Made by a program: the position numbers and the translations under genes. From Lates calcarifer (Eukaryota > Chordata > Actinopteri > Centropomidae): DNA of 64,000 bases. Shown piece by piece: positions 39,371 through 51,092 of the stretch. Within the stretch, counting starts at the first letter, position 1, and every line of letters begins with the position of its first letter. The stretch lies in contig NC_066850.1 of NCBI RefSeq assembly GCF_001640805.2, forward strand, positions 10,512,510 to 10,576,509. The letters run 5' to 3'. The notes beneath the pieces were generated by a model, which was not told the DNA's origin, searched no databases, and saw only the letters and a list, made by a program, of their open reading frames with translations.

Positions 39371-40597
39371 AAATGCTAAAAGGTTTAGCTTAAAAAAAAG
39401 CAGTAAAGGTGTGTTCAGACGGAAAGAACAGCACATTTTCACATTACTTTAATTATTCAAACTTGTCTGTTGGAGTGTTTTTGTAGTCCAGCTAAAAGAC
39501 ATTAGTTGAAGTTAATGTCAGTTAGTTAGCCATTAGATCAGTTGGGCAGCTGTTGGCTGTTATTTTCTGTACATCAGGTTGACTCATAAAGCCTTGGGAT
39601 AAGCCAAATGTTTTTGGTCATGTTGAAACACTTTGAATTCACACCTTTACCTCAGTTTGACCTGCCCACTTGTTACTGTTTGCATCCATTACCGTCTTTG
39701 CATTGATGCCACCTACTTTGTGTTCTGTCTCAAAACACCTTAGGAGTATTTGCCAGAAAAAAAAGCTTAATGTACCTGTAGCACTACACAATATATCTTA
39801 GTTGAACAGTGACAAACGTCATGCATGTGTCCCACAACAAGAGTACAACACAGAGTACATGGTCCATCTCAAGCTGTAAATATGCTCCTCCCATGCTTTC
39901 TCCATGACTTTTTGGAAAGAATATTTCCAACAGGGACGAGTATTAACTTTGCATTCTTGGATTTTCTTAGTCACCTTGGGACTCAATTCAAAAACATTAT
40001 AGAATGTTCCTTCGTCCTCTATAAGCTGTTAGCAAAAATCACTAAAGGCTGATGTAAAAACACAAAACACAAAGGAATAACAAGGCCGGACGGTAGACAA
40101 AGATCTCAGCAGTTTACTTGCCAACTGAGAATTCATCACATGGTGACTTGGCCAGCAGCAGCGAATGGTAGAAACGAAAGCGAGCCAAAGATTCACTTAA
40201 AGAATGACCCATCACGCCCAAACAACTGTGTACTCTATTTTTACAGACCCAGAACGGCTAGAAGACTGAGCAGCAGTGTGATTGAATTGATTACACAATA
40301 TCAAACACAGGGCCAATTTGAAACTGTAATGATGCTTTTTTGTCCCATATTCTTGAGAGGTTTGTTCCACAAGGACACAGTCTTTGATTGAGGACTCTTG
40401 AATTCAATGACCCACCAGCTTGCTGGTATTGGAGATTAAGCAGGGATTACTGTGTTTCTTGATCATGTATAAGGTCAGTGGCCTCAGTTTAAGTCTCCTG
40501 TCGATGTGGATATTGATCATACCGTTGCTACGCTGTTGTATGCTCCAAGTGTTGGATTCTATTTAAAGTCTATTGAAGATATTGCATTTCAGATGAG

Positions 40598-40666
40598 GCG
40601 GATGCATCCGCGCAACCAGATAGGCATGTGTAAGTGCTCGAGTGTGCAACACCTCTCCGGAGAGGT
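40598..40666. other. Pair of perfect palindromes
   Basis: GCGGATGCATCCGC (40598-40611) is a perfect 14-base palindrome and ACCTCTCCGGAGAGGT (40651-40666) a perfect 16-base palindrome, 39 bases apart, both CpG-containing in an AT-rich intron. They could be paired dimeric factor sites inside a conserved element. No known motif is assigned with confidence. Confidence 0.6.
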
Positions 40667-41479
40667 ACAACACCCACAGGCAGATGTTCTTCATTAATAA
40701 TTATTACCCATCAACCTGACATGTGAGAGCTGAGGATACTTGAGCCAGCCTCTCTCAGCTCTTTGACTACTGGTAACTTCAGGGACAAGCTGATGTTTAG
40801 TCCCTGTTTAGCATCCACTTTACTCTCAAGTCCTGCTGCACTAAGATGGACATTACACAATGGACTCTGCCTTTACAGCGGTGCTGGTGAGAGATAATAC
40901 AGACTCACTAATTGAGTGTTTTGGAAGAAGCACAGAAAGCTAATGGAAGTTTTGGGGTAATAAGGCGGTGAATTGAACAGACTGCTCTTAGTTCTCACCT
41001 CACTGTTTCCAGACAAAAAAGAAAAACACCAGGCAGCTGTTTGGAGACAAATACCAGCAGCTGTTTGCAGCAGTGCTTTGATGAAAGGGGACTTCACAGA
41101 ATGGCTTAATAGCTGCTGGTATTGTGTCTGAACGTCTGTCCATAGGCAGTCAGTTTATTATTGAACTGGAACATTATCACAAGGTTACATTAAGACTTTA
41201 ATTGTGGTATGATAAATATCAGAGAGATTTGAGATTTGAGTACCTGATATGATACTGCTGTGATGACTTGATTATGACTATTTTGAGTGTTTTCACTTGA
41301 CATGATTATGGTGTTATACAGACAATATGACCAAGGACAAGCGTAAATGAAGGAATTGTTTTAATTTATATTTTCAGTTACAGTAATAAATGTGCCTGAC
41401 AAAAATTTGAGCCTTAAATATCTAAATATAACTTTGCTTCTCCTGCCAGAGCTTCATCAGCAAACTACCTAGTTTTGAC

Positions 41480-41775
41480 TTACACATATTCATGTGCCGT
41501 TGGGGATGAATTTTAATCAGTTTGTTCCCCCTCTGACATTTCATCTATTGCCATCATCAAAATTTAAACTTAACCAGATATTGGTTTATGATCAAATACT
41601 TTAAAACCAATGACATTCCCATAAGCCTCAGCTATAGTTTGTATTTTGTGCCAGTCATCACATGTTAGTGTGCTAACATGGCAAGGTAAATCAGCATGTT
41701 AGCATGCTGACACTGACATTTAGCTCTAAGCACCACTGTGCCAAGGTAGAGCCACTATCATGGTCGACTGTTAAT
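41480..41775 (+). repeat. Teleost 'GATGGATTGCCATGAAATTT' repeat, 3' portion
   Basis: TTTATGATCAAATACTTTAA, CCAATGACATTCCCATAAGC, CTCAGCTATAGTTTGTATTT and AGCATGTTAGCATGCTGACA then TTTAGCTCTAAGCACCACTG match the known 3' half of this repeat. Confidence 0.75.
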
Positions 41776-43089
41776 CTGGAATATGTATGTATTCTACTGT
41801 AATTGCTTATTTACTGTGCCTTCACACTTTTTCTCCCCTGCACATTACAGCCAGGCAGTGCACACAAATACACAGATTTGTCTTAGCAAAATGAACTTTT
41901 AATTTGATTTGTTTTTGCGTTTTACTAAACAGAAGGACAAGTTGTTCCCAGCCAGACTGTAATTGTGAAGCATATCTAAAAAAGGGAACAAAAATAAGCC
42001 CTCATCTGAAATATGAATGGTACAGCACTATTTAAGCATATTTGACACAGTGGATAATCAAGACCACACATAGGAAAGTTATTTATTATACACTGCAGCA
42101 GTCTGCAGTGGTGCTTCTGCAGATCTTCACAGAAGAGCCATTAAAGTCCCTAAAAGAGCCATTAGACAGGATAAAGTGGCATCCATTTAGAAGTCCCCTC
42201 CTGTGAGTTGCAGGAAAGATGATGACAATAGAATGAGAGAGATAGTATGTGTAATCTCCTGCTCCATTTCCACCACAGACTTGAAATATCTAGAAAAACT
42301 AAGATGAGATGATGAGAGAAAATGAAGCTACGGTTCAGAAACCTCTTTAGACTGAGAGAGGTCATTATCAGGAAGGGCCTCGTATATTTTCCCCAGTTTC
42401 ATAACAGTTGTTAATGAACAGACTTATTCTAGGGATCCCAGGGACTTTTACAAATGAGCCATCACAGCTTTTTTGAGAGCACTGGGCTTTTCTAGTGTTG
42501 TTTCATCGTAGTCATCACTCCAGCACTAGACAGCTGCACCAGACAGGGGCTTTTATGGGGCATCTTAATGGGCAAAGAGAAGTTACCATGATGCGCTCAG
42601 CAGCATCAGTATTGTCAGACATGATATATAAACAGTGCAGAAACAAGCACTTGATTTTTCTAAACAGAGATTTCATAATATTTTGCTGCATCTTGCATCA
42701 TGGGACCCTTGTTCCTCATTTGGACGACTGGCAGTAAAAACAAATGGTCGTGGACATTTGACCACAGCTGGCCCTGGTATTCAAAAATAAACACATTTGA
42801 GAAGAAGAAAACAGAGATCCAGCTCACTAGACTAGTTTGTTTAGAAATGGGATGATCATTTATAATTGAAAATTAAATATTTCAGTGAATTATTCTGTTC
42901 CCCATCGTCACTGGATCCTGGGGTGAAACAGATGGCATCCTGCTGCTGTTGCCTTCAGGTGTTCCTTTTTAAGTCCCTGCCTCCAGATATACAGTATTTT
43001 GTGATGCAGTGAATGGCTAGATATTGTACATTATCTAAGTTTTCACTATTGTTATTATTTTTTAATTAAAGTTACAGTATCTGTATAAG

Positions 43090-43720
43090 ACACATTTAAA
43101 GCTGCATTGATTTTGGCCACTAAGGGGGAAGAAGTGGAAGGAGTGATAAGCTTCATAGAAACGCTCTCAACATTATGATCCCTACGGTGACTGTAAAGTT
43201 ATTTCTGGACCAGAAACCACAGGATGATGGTTCCATCTGTGCTGATTTTGGTGTGCTGCTGCTGCTGTTGCTCACAGCTCAAGACCTGCTGCTGGAGATG
43301 TTATAAGCTGAGATGCAGTCAAAGTAGCAAAAGAGACAGTTGTAACTTTTTTTATGTAATCCTCTAGGGTATGCCATCCCTGCATTTCACTGCACTTCAC
43401 TGAGAAATGTTAGTATCATAACATATAAGTCCTTGAACCTTGAATCTTTTTATCACCTCATCTTTACTGTAAGTAAAATATTCACTCTCTTTTAGCTCTC
43501 CACCAACATTGAGAAGAATATTGGGCTCTCCAGCTGCTGAATACTCCATTATGATCGCCAGCTAGTTGCTAACTTTTCGTGTCTGGTATTTGGTGCTACA
43601 GGAGGTAGTACACATTGTGTCTGTCACAATTGTTTTGGTGAAAATAGCTGCCTGCTGCTCCTGGAAACAATAAGCCAAAAGAGGCTAAAGAACTCTGTGG
43701 ACCTGTCATGCTAACTCTTT
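43090..43720 (+). repeat. Probable composite teleost repeat
   Basis: AAAGCTGCATTGATTTTGGC, CACTAAGGGGGAAGAAGTGG, AGTGATAAGC, then CTCTCCACCAACATTGAGAA and GCTAGTTGCTAACTTTTCGT recall a widespread fish element. It is diverged and the boundaries are approximate. Confidence 0.45.
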
Positions 43721-45222
43721 GTGGAGTTTGTGGAGTAAGTGTTCATGTAAGAATACTTAATGGACCTTAGTTTAGTCAGATAGTATCAGTAAAAGATAAC
43801 GGGTGATATTTTCAGCATTTTTGTCAAAATCTCTAAGAAAATCTTCTTTTTTTTTAAACTATATCTTATCTTTGCTGTTTTTATACTTTGGCCATTTACT
43901 TGAGAATACCACTTGAGTACTGTATGGTCAAGGGTCAAGGCAACTCAGAAGTTGGAACATCATTAATATTGCACTGATGTCTGGTGCTTCAGAATGAATG
44001 AATCATTATGTAGCTTTTCTTAGCAAGGCCCTTATTGTCCTCTCATTCTTTTCAGCCCTACCTTTGCAGTTGGAGCCCTGCTGCTTTTCCATGTTACTAT
44101 TCAGAACACAAACAGCGAGTTACATTACTACAAGCTCTGTGTATAAAAAGGCAGAAAAGGACTCAGTGAGACCAACCCTCCCTTTCCTCCCTCTGGATCT
44201 TGTTTCCTACTAGAAAATAGTAGAAAAAAACACATGCGGATATATCTCTGCTCTTTTGTATCAGTCCTGTTTGGCTCACAGGTCGACCAGCCCAGCATGT
44301 AAACTCCCAGTACTCCAGATGGTCACTCAGCCTCTGATTGCATTCTAGCCAGGTTACCACACAAGTGTGATTCTGGATTATTAAACCACCAAGCTGAGAG
44401 CACAACATATTTAAAAAGTAGCTCCTGTTCTCTGTCACCAGATCCCCTGTCTATTCAAACACAGACAGTTACCACTGACCTTCCTCCACATGTCCTATGT
44501 TAATTGTGTCTGCTGGTGATTAATTTCCACTTGAGCAGCGCTGGTAAAAGTATCTACCAGTTCTGTGTTGATGATGACATGTCCTGTAATTGACTGTGAT
44601 TAATAGTTGCCATGGAATTGCTAATGTGCCCTGAAGGCAGAGCTGTGAGTCGGTCATATTACCGAGCGATGATTAAATGTCCTCAGTTCAGCCCCCAGGG
44701 AGCTAAAGGCCACGACAGTGTGTCAGAGGATAGACGAAGAATCTTCTGTCTCAGTCCTCCATTAGGGAACAAAACAGTTGTCTCACCATGATAACATCAG
44801 GTCGCATTTGATAAGAAGTTGGTTCACTTCACTTTGTCTACATGAGTTATAGACTAGTTCCCGTTCATTGTTTTAGTCGGGTGCATTAAAAAATCTTTAA
44901 ATCCCATCTGGTCAGTTACTTATAGGCCTGATTTAACACCTTAAATGCCTAAAGTTGGTCAGCTTCAGTGTGTGTGTTTTCATTTTCTTGACCTCAACTT
45001 TACTGTTTTGGCTTCATTCTCATCACTCTCATAACATCATGTTAAATATAAGTGAGTTTCATGTGTCGCATTTGGATGAGTTTATGTCCAGATACAACAG
45101 AAACATGATATTACATTTAAGTACACTGTTCCTAACTAGTGTTGGGAGATAAACTGATACCAAATGCAGCCATGCATCTTATCCATCTCATTTTCATTAA
45201 AAACTTTGCTCTTTTGATGGAT

Positions 45223-45346
45223 TCATGCTTTCTCCTTCCCAGAAGGGCCTCCGTGCTGAGTAGCTGCAGGAGATGAGTCTCCTGAACTTGCACCCTGAAT
45301 ACTATCAGAACTCCCATTAATAATTTCCACTGCATCGTCCTTGATT
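45223..45346 (-). CDS. Possible minus-strand terminal coding exon, unidentified
   Basis: On the minus strand a strong pyrimidine tract (TTCTTTATTTTTTCCTCCTC followed by GAGTTTGTGCAG) ends at 45347 as a good splice acceptor. It is followed by 40 codons and a TGA at 45223-45225. The peptide starts IKDDAVEIINGSSDSIQ and ends HGGPSGKEKA; it is hydrophilic and serine/acid-rich, like the tail of a real protein. I do not recognise it. No partner exon was found to its right on the minus strand, and no clear AATAAA was found just beyond the stop. It could be the last exon of a nested antisense gene, a fragment of a dead gene, or chance. Confidence 0.15.
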
Positions 45347-46054
45347 CTGCACAAACTCGAGGAGGAAAAAATAAAGAACTTTTGCAAAAATAGAGGAGAA
45401 TTTAAAAAAAAAAAACAGCCCCACATGTAATGACAAAACACATATTGACAAAACTGGTTTTTATTTTCTATTAGGGGAGGGTCTCACTTTGCACATATGA
45501 AGCATATTTAACATGGAGAATGCAGTCAGAACATTTAAACTAAAAAAAAAAAAAAAAGCAGCAGTCAAGATAAATACATGTATAATATATTACGAGAAAA
45601 CATAATTGCTTTCGGTCTGTAACATTATTTTCAATGTGCATCTTATGTATTATAGCCACAGTCATACCTTTAATTACTTTACAAAGAATATTATTGAACA
45701 CATAATTAATTTTAAAAAGCCTTTTAGGTTTTGTGTTAATATAATGACCCCCCGTCAAAGTAAAAACACCTTTCCATGTACAATAACTCAAGCTACATTC
45801 CCTGCGGCTTCTCGTTATGAGGAAATAATTACACAGTGCTCTGCTGTACCTGTTGAAGAGAAGACATTTATAGATCAAGAGGTTCATACTGTGAATTATT
45901 AACTATAAAAAACTATTAACAACAAGAAAAGACCAAACCCTAAACTCACATTAGTTCTTATGCATTGATTGTAATGTACCAGTAGACGAAGACACAGTAA
46001 TTATGGACTTTGTCGTTGGTGTCATTTTATTACAGTAGGAAGATTTCGGTCCAG

Positions 46055-46460
46055 ACCAAAATGTCTTAACAAATATTGGAGGATAGCCATGAAACTTTGT
46101 ACAGACATTCACAGTCTGCACAGGATGAAACCTGCTGATTTTGGTGATCCTCAGACCTCTCATGTAAGTGTCTCCACTAGGTCAAACTTCTCACTTATCC
46201 TGTGGAATATCCCAAAATCTACAGGATGAAGTGGCACAATATTTGGTAGAGACAACGATGCCTCTCAGAGGATTAATCCAAACGACTCTGGTGATCCCCT
46301 GACTTTACCTGTGCCACTATGAGGTTGATGTTTGTGGTTTTGAGTGAATATCTCAACAACTATCAGATGGATTGTTATGAAATTTGCTACAGACGTTCAT
46401 GCTCCCCTCAGGATCAGTTGTATTAACTTTAGTGAACCTTTTACTCATTAGGTGAAAATT
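46055..46460 (+). repeat. Teleost 'GATGGATTGCCATGAAATTT' repeat with internal duplication
   Basis: GCCATGAAACTTTGTACAGA at about 46087 and GATTGTTATGAAATTTGCTA at about 46370 are the same module repeated, each followed by CATTCA/GTTCATG and CAGGAT. CTCTGGTGATCCCCTGACTT and CTCAACAACTATCAGATGGA lie between. Related pieces are at 35610, 39300 and 41480. Confidence 0.75.
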
Positions 46461-47589
46461 AATAACAATTTTAAAACATGCTGCCTCAAACTGAATTGGC
46501 TCTAATGTTCCAGTGGGCAAAGACAAGGCAATTACATGTTTAGTAGCTGCTGTATGACAGAATGTCAACAGAGTGTTGACATTTCATTATAGCAGAGAGT
46601 TTTTGCTCTGTGCTGTTTCACCATTTTTTTCTCTGGCAATAGGGAACAAAGTTTTGCTCTATAATGAGTCCTTCCAAGTGGGAAGGACTTAGCTGGGAGA
46701 AAGGAAGACGCTAAGCTGTCCCCTATGATTAATTCAAATGAGATGAAGCATGAACCCCATAGGAGTGTTGCTTAGATAATTACAGCAAAGGAGACAGGAG
46801 CAAATGTTGTCCTGCTGACAAAACCAAAGTCACAAGAACAATTAATGAAGGCAAAGAAAGCCTGATTATCAGAACCCAGCACTGGTTTTAGCTCAAAGGG
46901 ACAGCAGTGGTTTAACCATTTGCATGGTGGCTGCGTCTAATGTTTGTTGTAAAAAAAACTAGATGTGGTCCATTATTTATGTATGTGGTGTGGTTATAGA
47001 CTTCTGTTTTTACTCAGCAAAGCTCTGCAAACCCCAGGGGAGCGCTGTCAGTTCTTGGAGTTAGTGGTTCTCTGTTGTCTCTTTTATGGCTCGCTCTTAT
47101 TGTTTCCCACTGAGCAGGGTGTTTCGTAATGTAAATGCATATTTCAGTCCTTTTTGTTTTGTCTCCTTAATCTTTATTAATGTCTCACTTCTGTTAATAT
47201 TCAGGCCAGTAGCACACTGCGTAAAGACACACTGAGTAGCATGGGGACTTCCTGAGTACCTGGAGTGGAAAAGTTTTCTATGCTCAGTTTATTCTGCACT
47301 GCTTGAGATTTCAAGCTAAATGCTACTGAGCACCAACAAACAGAGTCTGCAAGCTGCAGAGTGTTGCACAGTCAGGGAATCAAGTCTTAAATCATATTTA
47401 TACCAGTAGTTCCTGTGGAGCTGCAAGTAATGATTGTTGTATTCAATCATTTATATATAGATTTTTTATAGAAAGTTAGAAGCAAGTGAAAATGCACATG
47501 GCATGTTCTTAGAGTCCAACATCAGGTCTTCATTTGCTTGTTTTGTCCTGTCAGCAATTCAGACCCTAGAAGTACTCCATTTACAATTG

Positions 47590-47735
47590 TATTACTGTGA
47601 GAAAATCAATAAACTGCCATATTTGAGAAGTTGGAACAAGGGAATGTTTGGCATTGATGTTTGCTAAATTACTTTCATGCTTCAAAAATGATCAAAATTG
47701 TTGATTAATTTAACTTATTAATCAAGTTTGCATTA
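47590..47735 (+). repeat. Fragment of an 'ATTAATCGATTAAT'-type teleost repeat
   Basis: CCATATTTGAGAAGTTGGAA and ATTGTTGATTAATTTAACTT then ATTAATCAAG recall the family's terminal part. Diverged. Confidence 0.4.
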
Positions 47736-47794
47736 GCCTGTGGTTTCAGAAAGCAACATACTTTGTAAATCCACCAAATTAAATGACAAAACAC

Positions 47795-47920
47795 CAACCC
47801 TCCATCTATCCATTAGATATGCTGCTTATCCTCCAAGGGTTTGGGGCTGGAGCTAACCCCAACTGACACTGGGTGAGACAATGTCTGTACCTGCGCTCAA
47901 GAACCACACTAAGAGCTTTT
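47795..47920 (+). repeat. Teleost 'GCTGCTTATCC' repeat, 5' portion
   Basis: CCATCTATCCATTAGATATG, CTGCTTATCCTCCAAGGGTT and GGGGCTGGAGCTAACCCCAA then CTGACACTGGGTGAGA match a very common fish repeat. The remainder of the family appears at 61225. Confidence 0.7.
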
Positions 47921-50870
47921 TGAACACCCTTATTAGCAGAACAACATCATGTGCTGGTGGATTCCAAAACCATTACAAATCAGCAGTAATGGTTGGGTTT
48001 GATTAGGTTTAAGCACAAAATGACTTGGGTAGGGATTGGAAACCAACACTGACTATCAGTAGGAAACAGGACAGAGATACCACATGGCAACCTTAATATT
48101 TCTAATTGGTCAGCTTAGGCTGCTTGTGTTTTCTCCTACAAGTTTCTGATGCTGGTTGAGATTGTTTATAATGAAAACAACATTACTCAGTAGTCTTTTC
48201 CTTTCTGGTAACAAACATTTAGCAAAGCCATCTCCACTGCAAACCCTCCACTCACTGTACTAAATTAAAGAAGGTAAACACAGTGATTGAATGGCATTAG
48301 TCTCCTCTTCAGTAATAAGACAAGGCGAAATAGAAGCTGCTTAGATGTAAATGTAGTCACAGTACATGCATCGCTCTATATTGCAAAGTAAATGAAAGAA
48401 TGTAAACACAATCTGTGACTTGAATATAATTAAAGCACAATACATACTGATCACATCAAATCCAGTGCTGAACTATAAACCAAATCTATACTGTCTATGT
48501 CTGGCAGGCCTCCAGTTAACCCCTTGTGTTAAGTGAAAATCCAGCTTTAGTTACACAATATGAACAACATAATGAATTGTAACTGTAACACAGACTGTAG
48601 TTTGTGTTTTTTGTCAGTGTGAGAGCAGGTCATGACTTCTGTATCTAACTCCTAATATGTCATGCCGGGACAGAGGAAGCCTTAACCCGCCACATGTCTT
48701 CAATCAGTTCAACACAATCATGGAAACGGGGCATGATTTGCCTTGTTCTCAATTATTTATTGATGTATTTAATTTATTTCTCAGTGACTGTCTATGAGGC
48801 TCCCTGGAGCCAGAGTGCAAACTGTGCTGTGAGCAGTGTGCTCTGTTTACGTCTGACTGCCTGTGAACTCTGTCAGGGGTCTTTAGTCTGACAGATGGAG
48901 AACCTTGGGCTTAGACTCACCGTGTCATTCTGTCTAAGGAATGAGGTTTCAAGACAGGCCAACTTTTCCTCAGACTGGGTATTTTTGGAACAAACAATCA
49001 AACAGAAACAGGGAGAGAGTGTGTGTATGTGTGTGTTGTGCTCTGATGTGTTTACTGTTTCACTCCAGCTCAGAGCTTCAGACTTTCACACATATTGTTT
49101 TATTCACATATAACTCATGAATTCGCTATGGGTAAGAGAAGTCAGACAGTAATGTAGTCTGTTTTCCAAATCTCAGACTCTGTGTTCGTGTTCAAACCTG
49201 AAGCCTCCAGTGCTCTAGTAAACCAAGTAAATAATTAGATCAATAGGGGTATTAATTTTTCTGAGAAATCAGCCATGAACTGCAGTATGTTCCCTCTCTG
49301 AGCAACATCGTTATTCTTAAATGAATCACTAATGACCTCATCGATAAAGAGCTGTGAAGTTGCCAAAATCCTAAATCAGAGAATTATGACTTTCTAAATG
49401 TCAGCGCTGAATATCTGCCTTTCTAGTACAGAAGTATTGAATTTCAGACTTTGAAATTCATGCCTCCCCCTGGGTTCAAAACTATTAGAATTGTAAAAAT
49501 TTCTTTTGACTTTCATTTTTTCCCTGTTCCTGCTGTGCACAGACACAGCTTAAAATAGGTTCATACTAAAAGCAATAGACCACATTTATCAAGGAAGAAG
49601 CAGAAAATGTTCTCTGTATCGCTTAGAAATAAGGTTTACTTAATCTCTGTAGTGTTTAGTTTTTACAGAGAAGTGTCTGACAGATTTGTGGGGACCAAAA
49701 TGCTGCAGCTGGGGAATACATCCAACTATGTTCTTTGATTTACTCAACAACCACTCATCTGATCAACTGCAAACTATTGCTGAGTATTATGTAGTATTGC
49801 TGAGGACCCAAGGATGTACAGTCTCAACTGTGAGGTTTCTTGAATGAACAGTTGTAGAGAAAAAGAGTAAAAAAAAAATATTTTTTTAAATGAACACAGA
49901 CATAACCAATGATGAAACAACCCTTTAGCCATGCTCCATCTGGACAGGCAAAAACATGGTTACTAGTCTTGTCAATGACAGGACCCCGGAAAGATTTCAG
50001 ACTAAAGAACAGTTAATTGGGGACAGCTTGTCTAATTGGCGACAAAAGCCATGTCCTCAATTTGGAATTCAGTTGGAATTTTGGGGCAAAGATTAGGCAA
50101 ATGGTGGTTATGGTTACGGTTACAGCAAGTCCAAGTCCTTGGTAAATCCAAGTCTATGTAATTTCTCAAAAAACAGCAAAAGTGAAAATGTGTGTATACT
50201 CCAGGATCTTGATCTACAGTGTCTACAGATGTTTGAGTAATGTCACCTTAAATATACACACTTATTTATGTCACTTGAGATGACACTGCACTGACTTTTC
50301 ATTCACTCTCTGGAGACTTACCTTTGCTGTTACCACTACAGTCGTAAACCCGACCAAAAACCAAGTCTGTGTAAAAAGGTTGACTCATTTAGCACACACA
50401 CATGCTCACTGACGCAGATATTGTAGTTTCCCTGTGACGTTTTAGGTGATCACACAAGCCTGAAAATGGAGAGACAAACAAGAGCTTAAGATAAAAATGA
50501 GGATAGAATAAGGGCTCACACTTCTATGTAATTTACGGAGAGGAGCACCGTGCGCGTAAGATTTAATTTCAAGGCAGCAATTTCCCACTCAGCAAGGACT
50601 GTGTGGGCATATGTGTATGACTAAATGTGCGGTGAATCAGAGGGTGTGTGAATGAGGGAGTGCGTCTCTACATCATCACAGAAGTGTTGCGAGTACTCAT
50701 GTGTCAAAGGAGTGGTGTAGGAAATGGATTTGTGCTCTCAGAGTAATGTGTAGGACTGTTTTATAAAGACCAGCTCTTTCCACAATGTTGTTGTTTTACA
50801 TCTAATGAATCTCTTTTTGTGTCACCCTGTATCTGTGTCTGTAAAATCCATGTGCTGTTCTCATACCTAA

Positions 50871-51092
<222 letters not shown>

